Below, piece by piece: positions 32,762 to 40,800 of a DNA stretch of 64,000 bases (position 1 is its first letter; every line of letters begins with the position of its first letter). Made by a program: the position numbers and the translations under genes. Below the pieces are notes generated by a model. It was not told the DNA's origin. It made no database searches and saw only the letters and a list, made by a program, of their open reading frames with translations. The DNA comes from Hyphomicrobiaceae bacterium (GTDB lineage Bacteria > Pseudomonadota > Alphaproteobacteria > Rhizobiales > Hyphomicrobiaceae). The stretch spans positions 372,001-436,000 of the forward strand of contig JAGRKV010000051.1 in the NCBI GenBank assembly GCA_020442165.1, in the 5' to 3' direction.

Positions 32762-35700
32762 TCACCCCTCGTCGCTTTGATGTGCACGATTGGCTACGAG
32801 TGTACGTGCCTGACCGATCCAGTCTTCGCGGTCGATGCGGCCCTTGATGGCAAGGACCTCGTCGACGCGCGCGACATCGTCACCGGTCCAGGTAGCAATG
32901 TCGGTGACGTTGCGCACGCCGAGTGCTTGCAGTTGTGCCGCGACGACCGGGCCGATGCCTTCGATCTGCTGGAGGTCCTCCAACGCGGTGTCATGCTGCG
33001 ACGTGGCGTTGCCAGAGTTCGCGTTGGCGGCTCCGCCTTGTGCGAGGCGTACGGCGCTTTGCGCAGCAACCGCGGCAGCGCTTTGTGCTTCAGGCGCTGG
33101 TCCGTGGCTCTTCAGCTTGACCTTTGGCTTCGGCCGGTCCGTGTGGCCGTCCGTTGCAACCGCGGCAACCGATGTGGCGGCAGCGATAATCGCCCGGCTG
33201 GCGTCAGTGGCTGCCTTGGAGCCGGCTGCTCCATCCATGTGGCCGTTGGCCGAATTGGGATTGGATGACGCATTAGGTGCTGCAGCGGCAGGTGCGGCAG
33301 CGCTATTTGAAGCCGCAGTGGTCTGTGCTGCGCCCGCAGGAACTGATGGTTGCGCTGTCGGAACGAGCGCACCCGAATTGCCGCCGCCCGGGTTGTTGGC
33401 AGGACCGCTCGGTTGAGGTATGCCGCCGCCGCTGAAGCCGCCGCCATTGTCGTTTCCGCCCTTGGGCGGCGTACGCAGTGGAGGTTGGGTGTTCGGAGCA
33501 GTGTTGCGGCCCAACAGATGTGCAAGCGCTTCCTTCAAGGTCATGAACAGCTTGCGGCCTGGCAGGTCTTCCTTCGGAACGACGCCGCCTGAGAACAGAT
33601 GCCGCAATGCTTCCGCGACGAATGCTGTTACACCGCTCAGTGCAACCATCCATGCCGCCCGCTTGCGGTGCGTCGTCGCCGGCGTAGCACTGTCGTCCGG
33701 GCCAACAGCACGATCATGTGCGGCCGCACCAGCGTCCGTTACGGTCTGCACCATGCCGGATGCTGCATCGCTGAGGCGGCTGAACAACCCAGGTCCGGCC
33801 GGATTGGGTGCGCATGCGGGTGCGGATGCTGCCGCCGCTGCCGCATGTGCAGCATCATATGCATCGTCGAAGCGATTGGCGGTGGAAAAGGCGCCGGCGG
33901 CTCGGTTGCAGGCGATCGGAATGACGACCAGTGTCAGTGCTGTCGATACGATTGCGCCGAACAGCAACGAGATGGCCATGCCTTGGAAAATCGGGTCAGT
34001 CAGGATTGATGCCGACCCCGCGATCAACGCCATTGACGTAATGACGATGGGGCGGGTTCTGGTGCGAGCCGCTTCCAGCACCGCTTCACGCACCGGCATG
34101 CCATCGGCGATGGCGTGCTTGGAGAAGTCGACGAGCAGGATCGAGTTGCGCACGATGATACCGGCAAGTGCAATCCAGCCGATCATGCTGGTTGCGGTGA
34201 ACTCCGCGCCAAACAGCCAATGGCCTGGAATGATGCCGATCAGCGTCAGCGGGATCGGCGCCATGATGATTCCCGGCAGCCGGAAGTTGCCGAACTCCAT
34301 CACTACCAGCATGTAGATGAGAATGAGCGCGGCGACGAATGCCAGCCCCATGTCGCGGAACGTCTCGTAGGTTACGGTCCATTCGCCGGTCCACTCGAAG
34401 CCGGACTTGAAATCATCTCCCGGTGCTCCGATCAGGTGGCCAGAAAGCTCGACACCGTCGGGTGTCTTATAGGACTTCAACAGCTTGGAAATCTCGATCA
34501 TGCCGTAGACCGGCGCGGCGAGACGGCCCGCGACCTCTCCGGTAACGTACTCGATGGCACGCAGGTCCTTATGGAAGATCAACGGGTCCTGAGGCTGCCG
34601 CGTGAACGTGCCAAGTTCAGATAGCGGCACCAGCCTGTTGTCGCGCGTCGCGATGGGCAATTCGCCGATCTGGGAGAACTGACTGCGCACTTCGAGCGGT
34701 GCCTGGATGACGATGTAGCGTGGCTCCAGCTCACGTCCGACCTTGACGGCGCCGAGCTTCTGTCCGCCCATCACCATGCCAAGCTGGGTGGTGATGTCCT
34801 CGATTGTGACGTTCTGGTATTCGGCCTTCTGCTGGTTGACGGCGAAGGTCCAGGTGTCATGCGGGGCCTGGATGTAGTTGTCGACGTCGACGATGCTCTC
34901 GGCCTTTTCAAAGATGTTGGTCAGGTCCTCCGCCACCTTGCGGCGGGTGGCGTCGTCGGGTCCATAGATCTCGGCAACCATGGTCTGCAGCACCGGCGGC
35001 CCTGGCGGCATCTCGACCACCTGGATCTTGGCGCCCAGCTTGGCAGCAATCGGTGTCAAGCGATCGCGCGCTTCAACGGCAATCTGGTGGCTGGACCGCT
35101 TGCGCTCCTTCTTGTCGAGCAGCTGGATCTGGATGTCGCCTTCCCACGGCTTGTCGCGCAGGTAGTAGTGGCGCACGAGGCCGTTGAAGTTGAATGGCGA
35201 GGCGGTGCCCGTGTAGGTCTGGATCGCCGTGACTTCGGGAAGCTTTAGGGTTTCGTTGGTCAGCTCCTGGATGGCGTTGGCCGTTACCGGCAGGGCGGTG
35301 CCCTCCGGCATGTTCACGACGACGTTGAACTCCGGCTTGTTGTCGAGCGGCAGCATCTTCACCGTGACGTGCGTGGTGTAGAACATCAGACAGCACAGCA
35401 GGAACACGACCCAGATGACGATGCGGAACAGGCGCGCCTTGGCCGGGCTGTCGAGCAAGGGGCCGACGAAGTTGTGATAGAAGGCGTGGAGCCGCTGCGA
35501 GAACTTGTGCTCCGACTCCTCCATCTTGTGCAGGTCCTTGAGGCTCGGACGAATGCGGATGGCGAGCCAGGGCGTGAAGATGAAGGCGGCGAACAGCGAG
35601 AACAGCATCGCCACGGAACCAAGCACCGGGATGGGCAGCATGTAGGGGCCCATCATGCCGGAGACGAAGCCCATCGGCAGCAGTGCCGCAATGACGGTGA

Positions 35701-37117
35701 AGGTTGCGAGAATTGTCGGGTTGCCGACTTCGCGAACGGCATCGACTGTGGTTGCTGTGTCGATTCCACCTTTCATGAGCCAGCGGCGGTAGATGTTCTC
35801 GACGACGACTGTCGCGTCGTCGACAAGGATGCCGATAGAGAAAATGAGCGCGAACAGCGACACACGGTCGATGGTGAAGCCCAGGAGCCAGGCGGAGAAC
35901 ACGGTGATGAGGATCACCACGGGAATGACGACCAGAACGACAATGGTCGGCCGCATGCCCAGGAACAGGTAGATGAGCAGGCAGACCGCGCCGGTGGCAA
36001 CGAACATCTTGAACAGAAGCTCGTTGACCTTGTCGTTGGCGGTCTCGCCGTAGTTGCGTGTGATCTCGACGTGAATATTGTCGGGGATCACGGTGCCCTT
36101 CAACGTCTCCACCTTCTCGATCAGCGCATCGGCAACCGTGACACCGTTGGTGCCGGTCTTCTTGGCGATCGCTATGGTGACGGCGGGGGCGCCCTTGGTG
36201 GTGGGCCTCTTGGTATCGGCGGCCGCGCCGGAGAAATACTGGACGAAGTCCTTGGCCTCGTCACCGCCTTCGATCACCTTGGCGACCTGACGCACGTAGA
36301 CGGGCGCGCCGTTCCTTACGCCGACGATCAGGTTCTCGATGTCGCGCGCATGTTGAAGGAAGCGGCCGGTGTTGACCTGGAAATAGTTGCCACTGCTCTC
36401 AACGGCGCCCACATCCTTGCGGTCGTTGGCTGCGGAAATCGTCTTGGCAAGCTGGCCGACCGAAATCGAATAGCCCTTGAGGCGCTCCGGCATCACTTCG
36501 ACCCGTATCGTCTCGGGACGGCCGCCGACGATGAAGGATTGCGAGGTGTTCTCGACCGTCTTCAGGCGTTGCAGCACCTCTAGTGCGACAAGGCGCAGAG
36601 CCGCGTCGTCGAGGTCGTTGGACCAAAGCGTGAAGGTGGCGGTTGGCACGTCATCGACGCCGCGCGGCTTGACGAGAGGCTGCGAGACGCCGGGCGGGAT
36701 CTTGTCGAGATTGGAAGCAAGCTTGTCATAGAGCTTGACGAGCGAGGGCTCCATCTTTTCGCCGACGTCGAACTGCACGGTGACCATGCCGCCGCCGCGC
36801 TGAGACACCGAGTAGACGTGTTTCACGCCTGGAATCTCGCTCATCATGCGTTCGAGCGGGTCGGTTGCCAGTGAAGCGACCTGCTCCGAGGCGGCGCCGG
36901 GGAAGGCGAACATGATGTCCACCATCGGCACGGAGATCTGCGGATCTTCCTGGCGCGGCGTGATGATGAGGCCGAGCAGACCAAGCAGCAGGAGAGCAGC
37001 AAGGAAAAGCGGCGTCAGCGGCGAATGGATAAACATCGCCGTCATGGCGCCGGCAACGCCAGGATTCTCCGCCTCGTGGGAGGGTTTCGCGTGGTTCTGA
37101 TCGGCAGCGTTCGACAC
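32762..37117 (-). CDS. RND efflux permease fused to a long tail ending in a helix-hairpin-helix domain
   Basis: Inner-membrane proton-driven transporter of the RND superfamily. Residues 1-1069 form a normal permease: TM1 (LTPLFLAALLLLGLLGLI), pore loops, TM4 with the proton-relay Asp pair (GILVDDATVVVENIYRR), and the second half GWIALAGIIVRNSILLVDF. Then comes about 380 extra residues: a further hydrophobic stretch (about 1154-1170), a Gly/Pro/Asn/Ala-rich linker, and a helix-hairpin-helix domain (about 1378-1440: LQQIEGIGPVVAAQLQALGVRNVTDIATW...KGRIDREDWIGQA), the type seen at the C-terminus of rhizobial NuoE-like and L21-like proteins. Typical RND permeases are 1020-1100 residues. A membrane-fusion protein is upstream; no TolC-type gene is nearby. 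Confidence 0.93.
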   Translation of the reverse strand: MSNAADQNHAKPSHEAENPGVAGAMTAMFIHSPLTPLFLAALLLLGLLGLIITPRQEDPQISVPMVDIMFAFPGAASEQVASLATDPLERMMSEIPGVKHVYSVSQRGGGMVTVQFDVGEKMEPSLVKLYDKLASNLDKIPPGVSQPLVKPRGVDDVPTATFTLWSNDLDDAALRLVALEVLQRLKTVENTSQSFIVGGRPETIRVEVMPERLKGYSISVGQLAKTISAANDRKDVGAVESSGNYFQVNTGRFLQHARDIENLIVGVRNGAPVYVRQVAKVIEGGDEAKDFVQYFSGAAADTKRPTTKGAPAVTIAIAKKTGTNGVTVADALIEKVETLKGTVIPDNIHVEITRNYGETANDKVNELLFKMFVATGAVCLLIYLFLGMRPTIVVLVVIPVVILITVFSAWLLGFTIDRVSLFALIFSIGILVDDATVVVENIYRRWLMKGGIDTATTVDAVREVGNPTILATFTVIAALLPMGFVSGMMGPYMLPIPVLGSVAMLFSLFAAFIFTPWLAIRIRPSLKDLHKMEESEHKFSQRLHAFYHNFVGPLLDSPAKARLFRIVIWVVFLLCCLMFYTTHVTVKMLPLDNKPEFNVVVNMPEGTALPVTANAIQELTNETLKLPEVTAIQTYTGTASPFNFNGLVRHYYLRDKPWEGDIQIQLLDKKERKRSSHQIAVEARDRLTPIAAKLGAKIQVVEMPPGPPVLQTMVAEIYGPDDATRRKVAEDLTNIFEKAESIVDVDNYIQAPHDTWTFAVNQQKAEYQNVTIEDITTQLGMVMGGQKLGAVKVGRELEPRYIVIQAPLEVRSQFSQIGELPIATRDNRLVPLSELGTFTRQPQDPLIFHKDLRAIEYVTGEVAGRLAAPVYGMIEISKLLKSYKTPDGVELSGHLIGAPGDDFKSGFEWTGEWTVTYETFRDMGLAFVAALILIYMLVVMEFGNFRLPGIIMAPIPLTLIGIIPGHWLFGAEFTATSMIGWIALAGIIVRNSILLVDFSKHAIADGMPVREAVLEAARTRTRPIVITSMALIAGSASILTDPIFQGMAISLLFGAIVSTALTLVVIPIACNRAAGAFSTANRFDDAYDAAHAAAAAASAPACAPNPAGPGLFSRLSDAASGMVQTVTDAGAAAHDRAVGPDDSATPATTHRKRAAWMVALSGVTAFVAEALRHLFSGGVVPKEDLPGRKLFMTLKEALAHLLGRNTAPNTQPPLRTPPKGGNDNGGGFSGGGIPQPSGPANNPGGGNSGALVPTAQPSVPAGAAQTTAASNSAAAPAAAAPNASSNPNSANGHMDGAAGSKAATDASRAIIAAATSVAAVATDGHTDRPKPKVKLKSHGPAPEAQSAAAVAAQSAVRLAQGGAANANSGNATSQHDTALEDLQQIEGIGPVVAAQLQALGVRNVTDIATWTGDDVARVDEVLAIKGRIDREDWIGQARTLVANRAHQSDEG

Positions 37118-37231
37118 GAGTACTACACCTTCAACTCAATGTTCGCTTAGAGGTGTGCCGGCTTGTGCCGCCGACTTCACCGATCAAGTGCTTCAAGTCT
37201 GGTGAGCTGCCCTCAGCCCCCCACGATCAAT

Positions 37232-38398
37232 TCAATGCGCAGTGACGCTATTGCCCTTGGCCTGCATCGTCCCCTGCGGGCCGACGTTGGCTGCACCTTC
37301 GTCCTGCAACACCACCTGTTCGCCGCCATCGAGCCCTGACAGGATGGTGACGCGGCCGTTCGGCAGCGAAGCGCCCACGCGCACGATGCGAAGCGTGGGA
37401 GTGCCATCCTTGAGCACCATCACGGCTGGAAGGCTGCCGCGCCACACGAGCGCGTTGGCTGGCACCGTCGGCAAGGCACTGGCGCGCGACGAGGGGTCGG
37501 GCAGCATGATCTCGGCATACATGCCCGGTCCGCCCGGCAGACCCGACGGCAGGTCGAACTTCACCGTGACTGTGTGACGCGAGGAATCGGCCATCGGAAA
37601 GACCTGGCTCACGCGCGCCTGGACGGGCACGCCGGCGCCGATGTCGATCCGTGCTGGTACGAATTCGCCAATCCGCAGAGATGAGACGAGACCAACCGGC
37701 ACTTCCGCCTGGATGCGCAAAAACGTGGTGAATGCAACCTGCATCAGCGGCTGGCCAGGCTGCACGGTGTCGCCGATTTCGACCAGCTTCTTGACGATGA
37801 CGCCATCGAAGGGAGACGTCAGGCTGGCATCCCTGATCTTGGCATTGAGCTGGTCGATATTGGCGCGCGCCTGCAAGATGGCGGTTCGCGCATCGTCGAC
37901 GCCCTTGGCTTGGCCGTGGAGGTCAGCGTAGCGGCGAACCCAGGGATCGTCACGGCCCGCATACTGACCGGAGAAGGGCTTCATGAACGAGTCCATCATC
38001 GACGGCAGCCCCATGCCAGTCGTCTGACCGGTGCGTGGAGACCAAAGCTCGCGCGAATACTGGACATGGGCGTTGCGGAGGGAAGCTTCGGCAGCTGCGA
38101 GCTGCGCTTCCGCCGCTCGCTTGTTGGCCTGCAGTGCATCGTCGTTGATGGCGACGATCACCTGACCGGCTTTGGTCGGATCGCCTTCGCGTCCGGCGAC
38201 CATTTTCACCTGCCCTGGGATCTGGGCGGTGAGCGTGACCTCCTTATAGGGGACCACCGTACCGCCAACCGTCGTCAGATGGCCGGTGTTGTCGATGGTA
38301 ACCGGAGCTGTCCTGTACTCCGCCGCCTGTGCGCATAGCGACCCGAATGCCAGGGCCGCGATGCCAAGCGTGGTGCGTGTGAGCATATGAAGACGCAT
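37232..38398 (-). CDS. RND periplasmic membrane-fusion (adaptor) protein
   Basis: HlyD/AcrA-family adaptor linking the RND permease to an outer-membrane channel. The 388-residue product has a signal peptide (1-25, cleavage after AQA), lipoyl half-domains (VVPYKEVTLTAQIPGQVKMV and SLTSPFDGVIVKKLVEIGDTVQPGQPLMQV), a coiled-coil hairpin between them (AEAQLAAAEASLRNAHVQYS, DDARTAILQARANIDQLNAKIR) with an unusual insertion (GMGLPSMMDSFMKPFSGQ), a beta-barrel and a membrane-proximal domain. Its start overlaps the SCP2-like gene stop (ATGA), and the permease follows after 114 bases. Members of one operon. Confidence 0.92.
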   Translation of the reverse strand: MRLHMLTRTTLGIAALAFGSLCAQAAEYRTAPVTIDNTGHLTTVGGTVVPYKEVTLTAQIPGQVKMVAGREGDPTKAGQVIVAINDDALQANKRAAEAQLAAAEASLRNAHVQYSRELWSPRTGQTTGMGLPSMMDSFMKPFSGQYAGRDDPWVRRYADLHGQAKGVDDARTAILQARANIDQLNAKIRDASLTSPFDGVIVKKLVEIGDTVQPGQPLMQVAFTTFLRIQAEVPVGLVSSLRIGEFVPARIDIGAGVPVQARVSQVFPMADSSRHTVTVKFDLPSGLPGGPGMYAEIMLPDPSSRASALPTVPANALVWRGSLPAVMVLKDGTPTLRIVRVGASLPNGRVTILSGLDGGEQVVLQDEGAANVGPQGTMQAKGNSVTAH

Positions 38399-38790
38399 CA
38401 GACCCTCGCCATGACGTAAAAACTCTTCAGGAAGGGGCCGGCCATCGACGGCTCCTTTATCATAGTGACGTAGTCACCCGTGACGAATTGCAATCGAGAG
38501 GAGGCGTAAGCCATCCCAAGGCTGACCATGCCCGGCGGGCGTTCCAGCCACTCCGCCCAGGTCTCGGGGTCAGCCCTGAGATCCCAGTCGAGTGTTTCAC
38601 CGCCGAATTGCTTGGCGGCGACGGCACGGCCGTTCTCGATAATCAGAATTCCACGCGGCGAAGGCTCGCCGCAGAAACCGTAACCGATCGTGGAGTCAAA
38701 ACCGATTTTGCCAAGCGCGCCCGAAAGCGCCGGCTCGGCATTCCAAGCGTCGCGAAAGCGCACCATCCATTCCGGCGAAAACAAACGCAT
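38398..38790 (-). CDS. SCP2-like sterol/lipid-binding protein
   Basis: A 130-residue soluble protein with the SCP2 fold pattern: N-terminal helix (WMVRFRDAWNAEPALSGAL), central strands (GFCGEPSPRGILIIENGRAVAA, QFGGETLDWDLRADPETWAEWLERPPG), and the hydrophobic helices of the binding tunnel (LQFVTGDYVTMIKEPSMAGPFLKSFY). Bacterial SCP2 proteins bind lipids or hydrophobic ligands; here it probably serves the pump. ATG 38790 is chosen over TTG 38799: GGGGAGGA is ten bases before the ATG but only one before the TTG. It overlaps the adaptor start by ATGA and is the first gene of the sigma-54 operon. Confidence 0.8.
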   Translation of the reverse strand: MRLFSPEWMVRFRDAWNAEPALSGALGKIGFDSTIGYGFCGEPSPRGILIIENGRAVAAKQFGGETLDWDLRADPETWAEWLERPPGMVSLGMAYASSRLQFVTGDYVTMIKEPSMAGPFLKSFYVMARV

Positions 38791-38868
38791 TCCCGGCAAC
38801 TCCTCCCCGCCTATCGGGGTCTTGCTGCCCCGTTTAGCTTAAGATACTTGAATATTCGCTATTAGTGA

Positions 38869-38884
38869 TGCAATGCCTGTGCCA
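38869..38884 (-). promoter_or_regulatory. Sigma-54 promoter of the SCP2-RND operon
   Basis: On the minus strand TGGCAC (38884-38879), a five-base spacer and TTGCA (38873-38869) match the -24/-12 consensus TGGCAC-N5-TTGCW exactly. The predicted transcript start is about 38858, about 70 bases before ATG 38790. A divergent sigma-54 activator gene lies on the other side. The match is a direct sequence observation; activity is inferred. Confidence 0.85.
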
Positions 38885-38931
38885 AGGGTTAATTTGTTGT
38901 AAAATAAGGATTTTTATATACAAGGCAGGTT

Positions 38932-38952
38932 GCGCTGTTGCAGCGACAGCGC
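38932..38952. promoter_or_regulatory. Candidate activator-binding dyad 1
   Basis: GCGCTGT (38932-38938) and ACAGCGC (38946-38952) form a perfect 7-bp inverted repeat with a 7-base spacer, about 50 bases upstream of the -24 element of the sigma-54 promoter. Spacing fits a bound dimer of the divergent activator, although enhancers are usually farther away. Confidence 0.45.
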
Positions 38953-39023
38953 GCATCAGCTGTCACCGGATCAATTTAAAGGTCTGTTTTGTCGAATTAT
39001 TTTAATCTTGCTTGCTTGGGAAG

Positions 39024-39052
39024 TGTTGCGCAACGGCTCAAGCGTTGCAACA
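39024..39052. promoter_or_regulatory. Candidate activator-binding dyad 2 (enhancer)
   Basis: TGTTGCGCAACG (39024-39035) and CGTTGCAACA (39043-39052) are repeats of a TGTTGC/GCAACA-type dyad, as found in NtrC-family upstream activating sequences. It is about 145 bases upstream of the -24 box, the normal enhancer distance, and also before the activator gene itself, suggesting autoregulation. Confidence 0.5.
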
Positions 39053-39125
39053 ATGATTTGGACGGCGGATTGGGCGACAGAACCCATCAGCCAGGGAAAA
39101 GTCATTCTATTCAGCGGGATGGCTC

Positions 39126-40553
39126 ATGGAAGCGCCCAACAATGAACAGTTGCGGGTGTTGCTCGAGGCGGTTGTATCCTTCATCGACGAAGGCGTGATC
39201 GTTGCGAGCCTCGACGGCCGCGTCATCTATCATAACCCTGCTGCGGCAGCGCTCCTCGGCGCCGCACGGAACCAGCCTTTGACGTCGCTGCACGACGTTG
39301 TGGGAATTGGCCGTGACCAGTCGATCGACGAAGCCCTGGCCAGGGAGGCACGCGCGAGCGGTCCATACAAGGGCGGCGAGCTGACGGATTTTGTGCGCTT
39401 CCAACGGAAGATCAAGGTCAACGGCGAGGCCCGTTATCTGGAGTTGCACAGCTGTCAGACCTGTGAACTGGTCGGACAGACGCGGCTGATGATTATCCGC
39501 GACATCAGCGAGCGCTACCGCTTGGAGATGCTGATCGACCGGTCGCGCGGCGATCTGGTCACCAACGACCGCAAGGTGCTTTCCATCCTGGAGCGCGTGC
39601 ATCAGGTCGCACCATCCAACGCATCGGTGCTGCTGCAGGGCGAGTCGGGCACCGGCAAGACGCACATCGCGCGCCTCATTCATCGGCTCAGCCGGCGCGC
39701 CAGCAAGCCTTTCATCGAAGTCAACTGCGCGGCGATCCCAACATCGCTCATCGAGAGCGAGTTGTTCGGCCACGTCAAAGGTGCCTTCACCGGCGCCACG
39801 CGAGATCGCCCCGGACGCTTTCAAGCCGCGCACGGCGGTACCTTGTTCCTGGACGAGATTGCGGAGATCCCGCTGCACCTGCAGGCCAAGCTTTTGCGCG
39901 TGCTTCAGGATCACGAGTTCGAGCCGGTGGGTTCTGACAAGACCATGCGGGTCGACATCCGCATCATCACCGCGTCGAACTCCGATCTCAGGCGGATGGT
40001 TGATGATGGCCGTTTCCGCGCCGATCTCTACTACCGGCTGGCCGTCTTCACACTCAATCTTCCGCCGATCCGTGAGCGCCGAGCCGACATCCCTCTGCTG
40101 CTGCGCCATTTCTGCGATAACCTGGAGGCGCGCGGTTATCCGGCGGGTGTCACATGCAGTCCCGACGCGCTGCAGCTCCTGATGAACTATCACTGGCCGG
40201 GCAACGTCCGCGAGCTTGAGAATGCCGTTGAGCATGCAATCATCTGTGCCGTGGATGGCACGGTGCGGCCCGACAGCCTTCCCGAGCAGATCCGCGCCAG
40301 TGTCTACGGTCTGCATACGCAGGCGCGTGCTCCTGCGGGCACCGCTGCTTTGGCGTCAACGGCCGTAGATCCCGAGGTTGCTTCATCGCTTGCCGGCGAG
40401 GACGATGCGGAGGCTGCGCGCCGGGAGATCGAACAGGCGCTGGTCCGGTCGAACGGCAACCGATCTGAGGCCGCGCGACTGCTGGGTGTCGATCGCACAA
40501 CGCTATGGCGGCGCATGCAGCGCTTGCATATCCTGGCTCCGACGCACGGTTGA
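39126..40553 (+). CDS. Sigma-54-dependent PAS-AAA+-Fis transcriptional activator
   Basis: Bacterial enhancer-binding protein. The 475-residue product has a PAS domain (about 12-130) with a CQTC motif (Cys110, Cys113), a short linker (ERYRLEMLIDRSR), an AAA+ domain (145-385) with Walker A GESGTGKT (172-179), the sigma-54 contact GAFTGA (219-224), Walker B TLFLDE (239-244), and FRADLYYRL, then a Fis-type HTH (about 428-470, NGNRSEAARLLGVDRTTLWRRMQRL). The PAS-CxxC suggests redox, thiol or metal input. ATG 39126 starts directly after an intergenic region with two dyads. It probably activates the divergent SCP2-RND operon; confident on type. Confidence 0.93.
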   Translation: MEAPNNEQLRVLLEAVVSFIDEGVIVASLDGRVIYHNPAAAALLGAARNQPLTSLHDVVGIGRDQSIDEALAREARASGPYKGGELTDFVRFQRKIKVNGEARYLELHSCQTCELVGQTRLMIIRDISERYRLEMLIDRSRGDLVTNDRKVLSILERVHQVAPSNASVLLQGESGTGKTHIARLIHRLSRRASKPFIEVNCAAIPTSLIESELFGHVKGAFTGATRDRPGRFQAAHGGTLFLDEIAEIPLHLQAKLLRVLQDHEFEPVGSDKTMRVDIRIITASNSDLRRMVDDGRFRADLYYRLAVFTLNLPPIRERRADIPLLLRHFCDNLEARGYPAGVTCSPDALQLLMNYHWPGNVRELENAVEHAIICAVDGTVRPDSLPEQIRASVYGLHTQARAPAGTAALASTAVDPEVASSLAGEDDAEAARREIEQALVRSNGNRSEAARLLGVDRTTLWRRMQRLHILAPTHG

Positions 40554-40631
40554 CAGCGACGGATTCTGTTCCAGTGAGGGTGGCGCGGTTCGCAAGACTT
40601 GCTGCGCAGCGGGCCGATTAGCTACCTGCCA

Positions 40632-40660
40632 AAGAAAAAGCCGCGCCAGGAGGGCGCGGC
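40632..40660 (-). terminator. Rho-independent terminator for minus-strand transcript
   Basis: GCCGCGCC-aggag-GGCGCGGC (40640-40660), an 8-bp GC stem with a 5-nt loop, followed on the minus strand by TTTTTCTTT. It terminates the lipase-like hydrolase transcript, ending before the activator gene stop side; on the plus strand it has no T run. Confidence 0.75.
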
Positions 40661-40723
40661 CAGGAGGAACACTGTCTGGTAAGCTCGTCTGTGCCACGCT
40701 CCGGATCACCATGCTGCGATCCA

Positions 40724-40800
40724 CTTCAGCTGAACATGTCTGGTTTTGAGCATGTTTTTCATGCTGAACTGCAACATGCTTCAACTAGACACGCTCTAGT
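40724..40800 (+). repeat. Dispersed palindromic repeat, family A copy 5, with an extra half copy
   Basis: AGCATGTTT (40749-40757) starts a full element: TTTTTCATGCTGAACTGCAACATGC, TTCAACTAGACACGCTCTAG (split by position). Directly before it, CTTCAGCTGAACATGTC (40724-40740) is a partial copy of the right half. The CTA of terminal CTAG (40796-40798) is the stop codon (TAG) of the minus-strand hydrolase. Confidence 0.8.

Noticed and set aside
35369..36583. 404-codon plus-strand frame inside the RND permease
   Set aside because: Highly charged, repetitive composition (antisense of membrane helices), no ribosome site; the minus-strand RND protein is certain.
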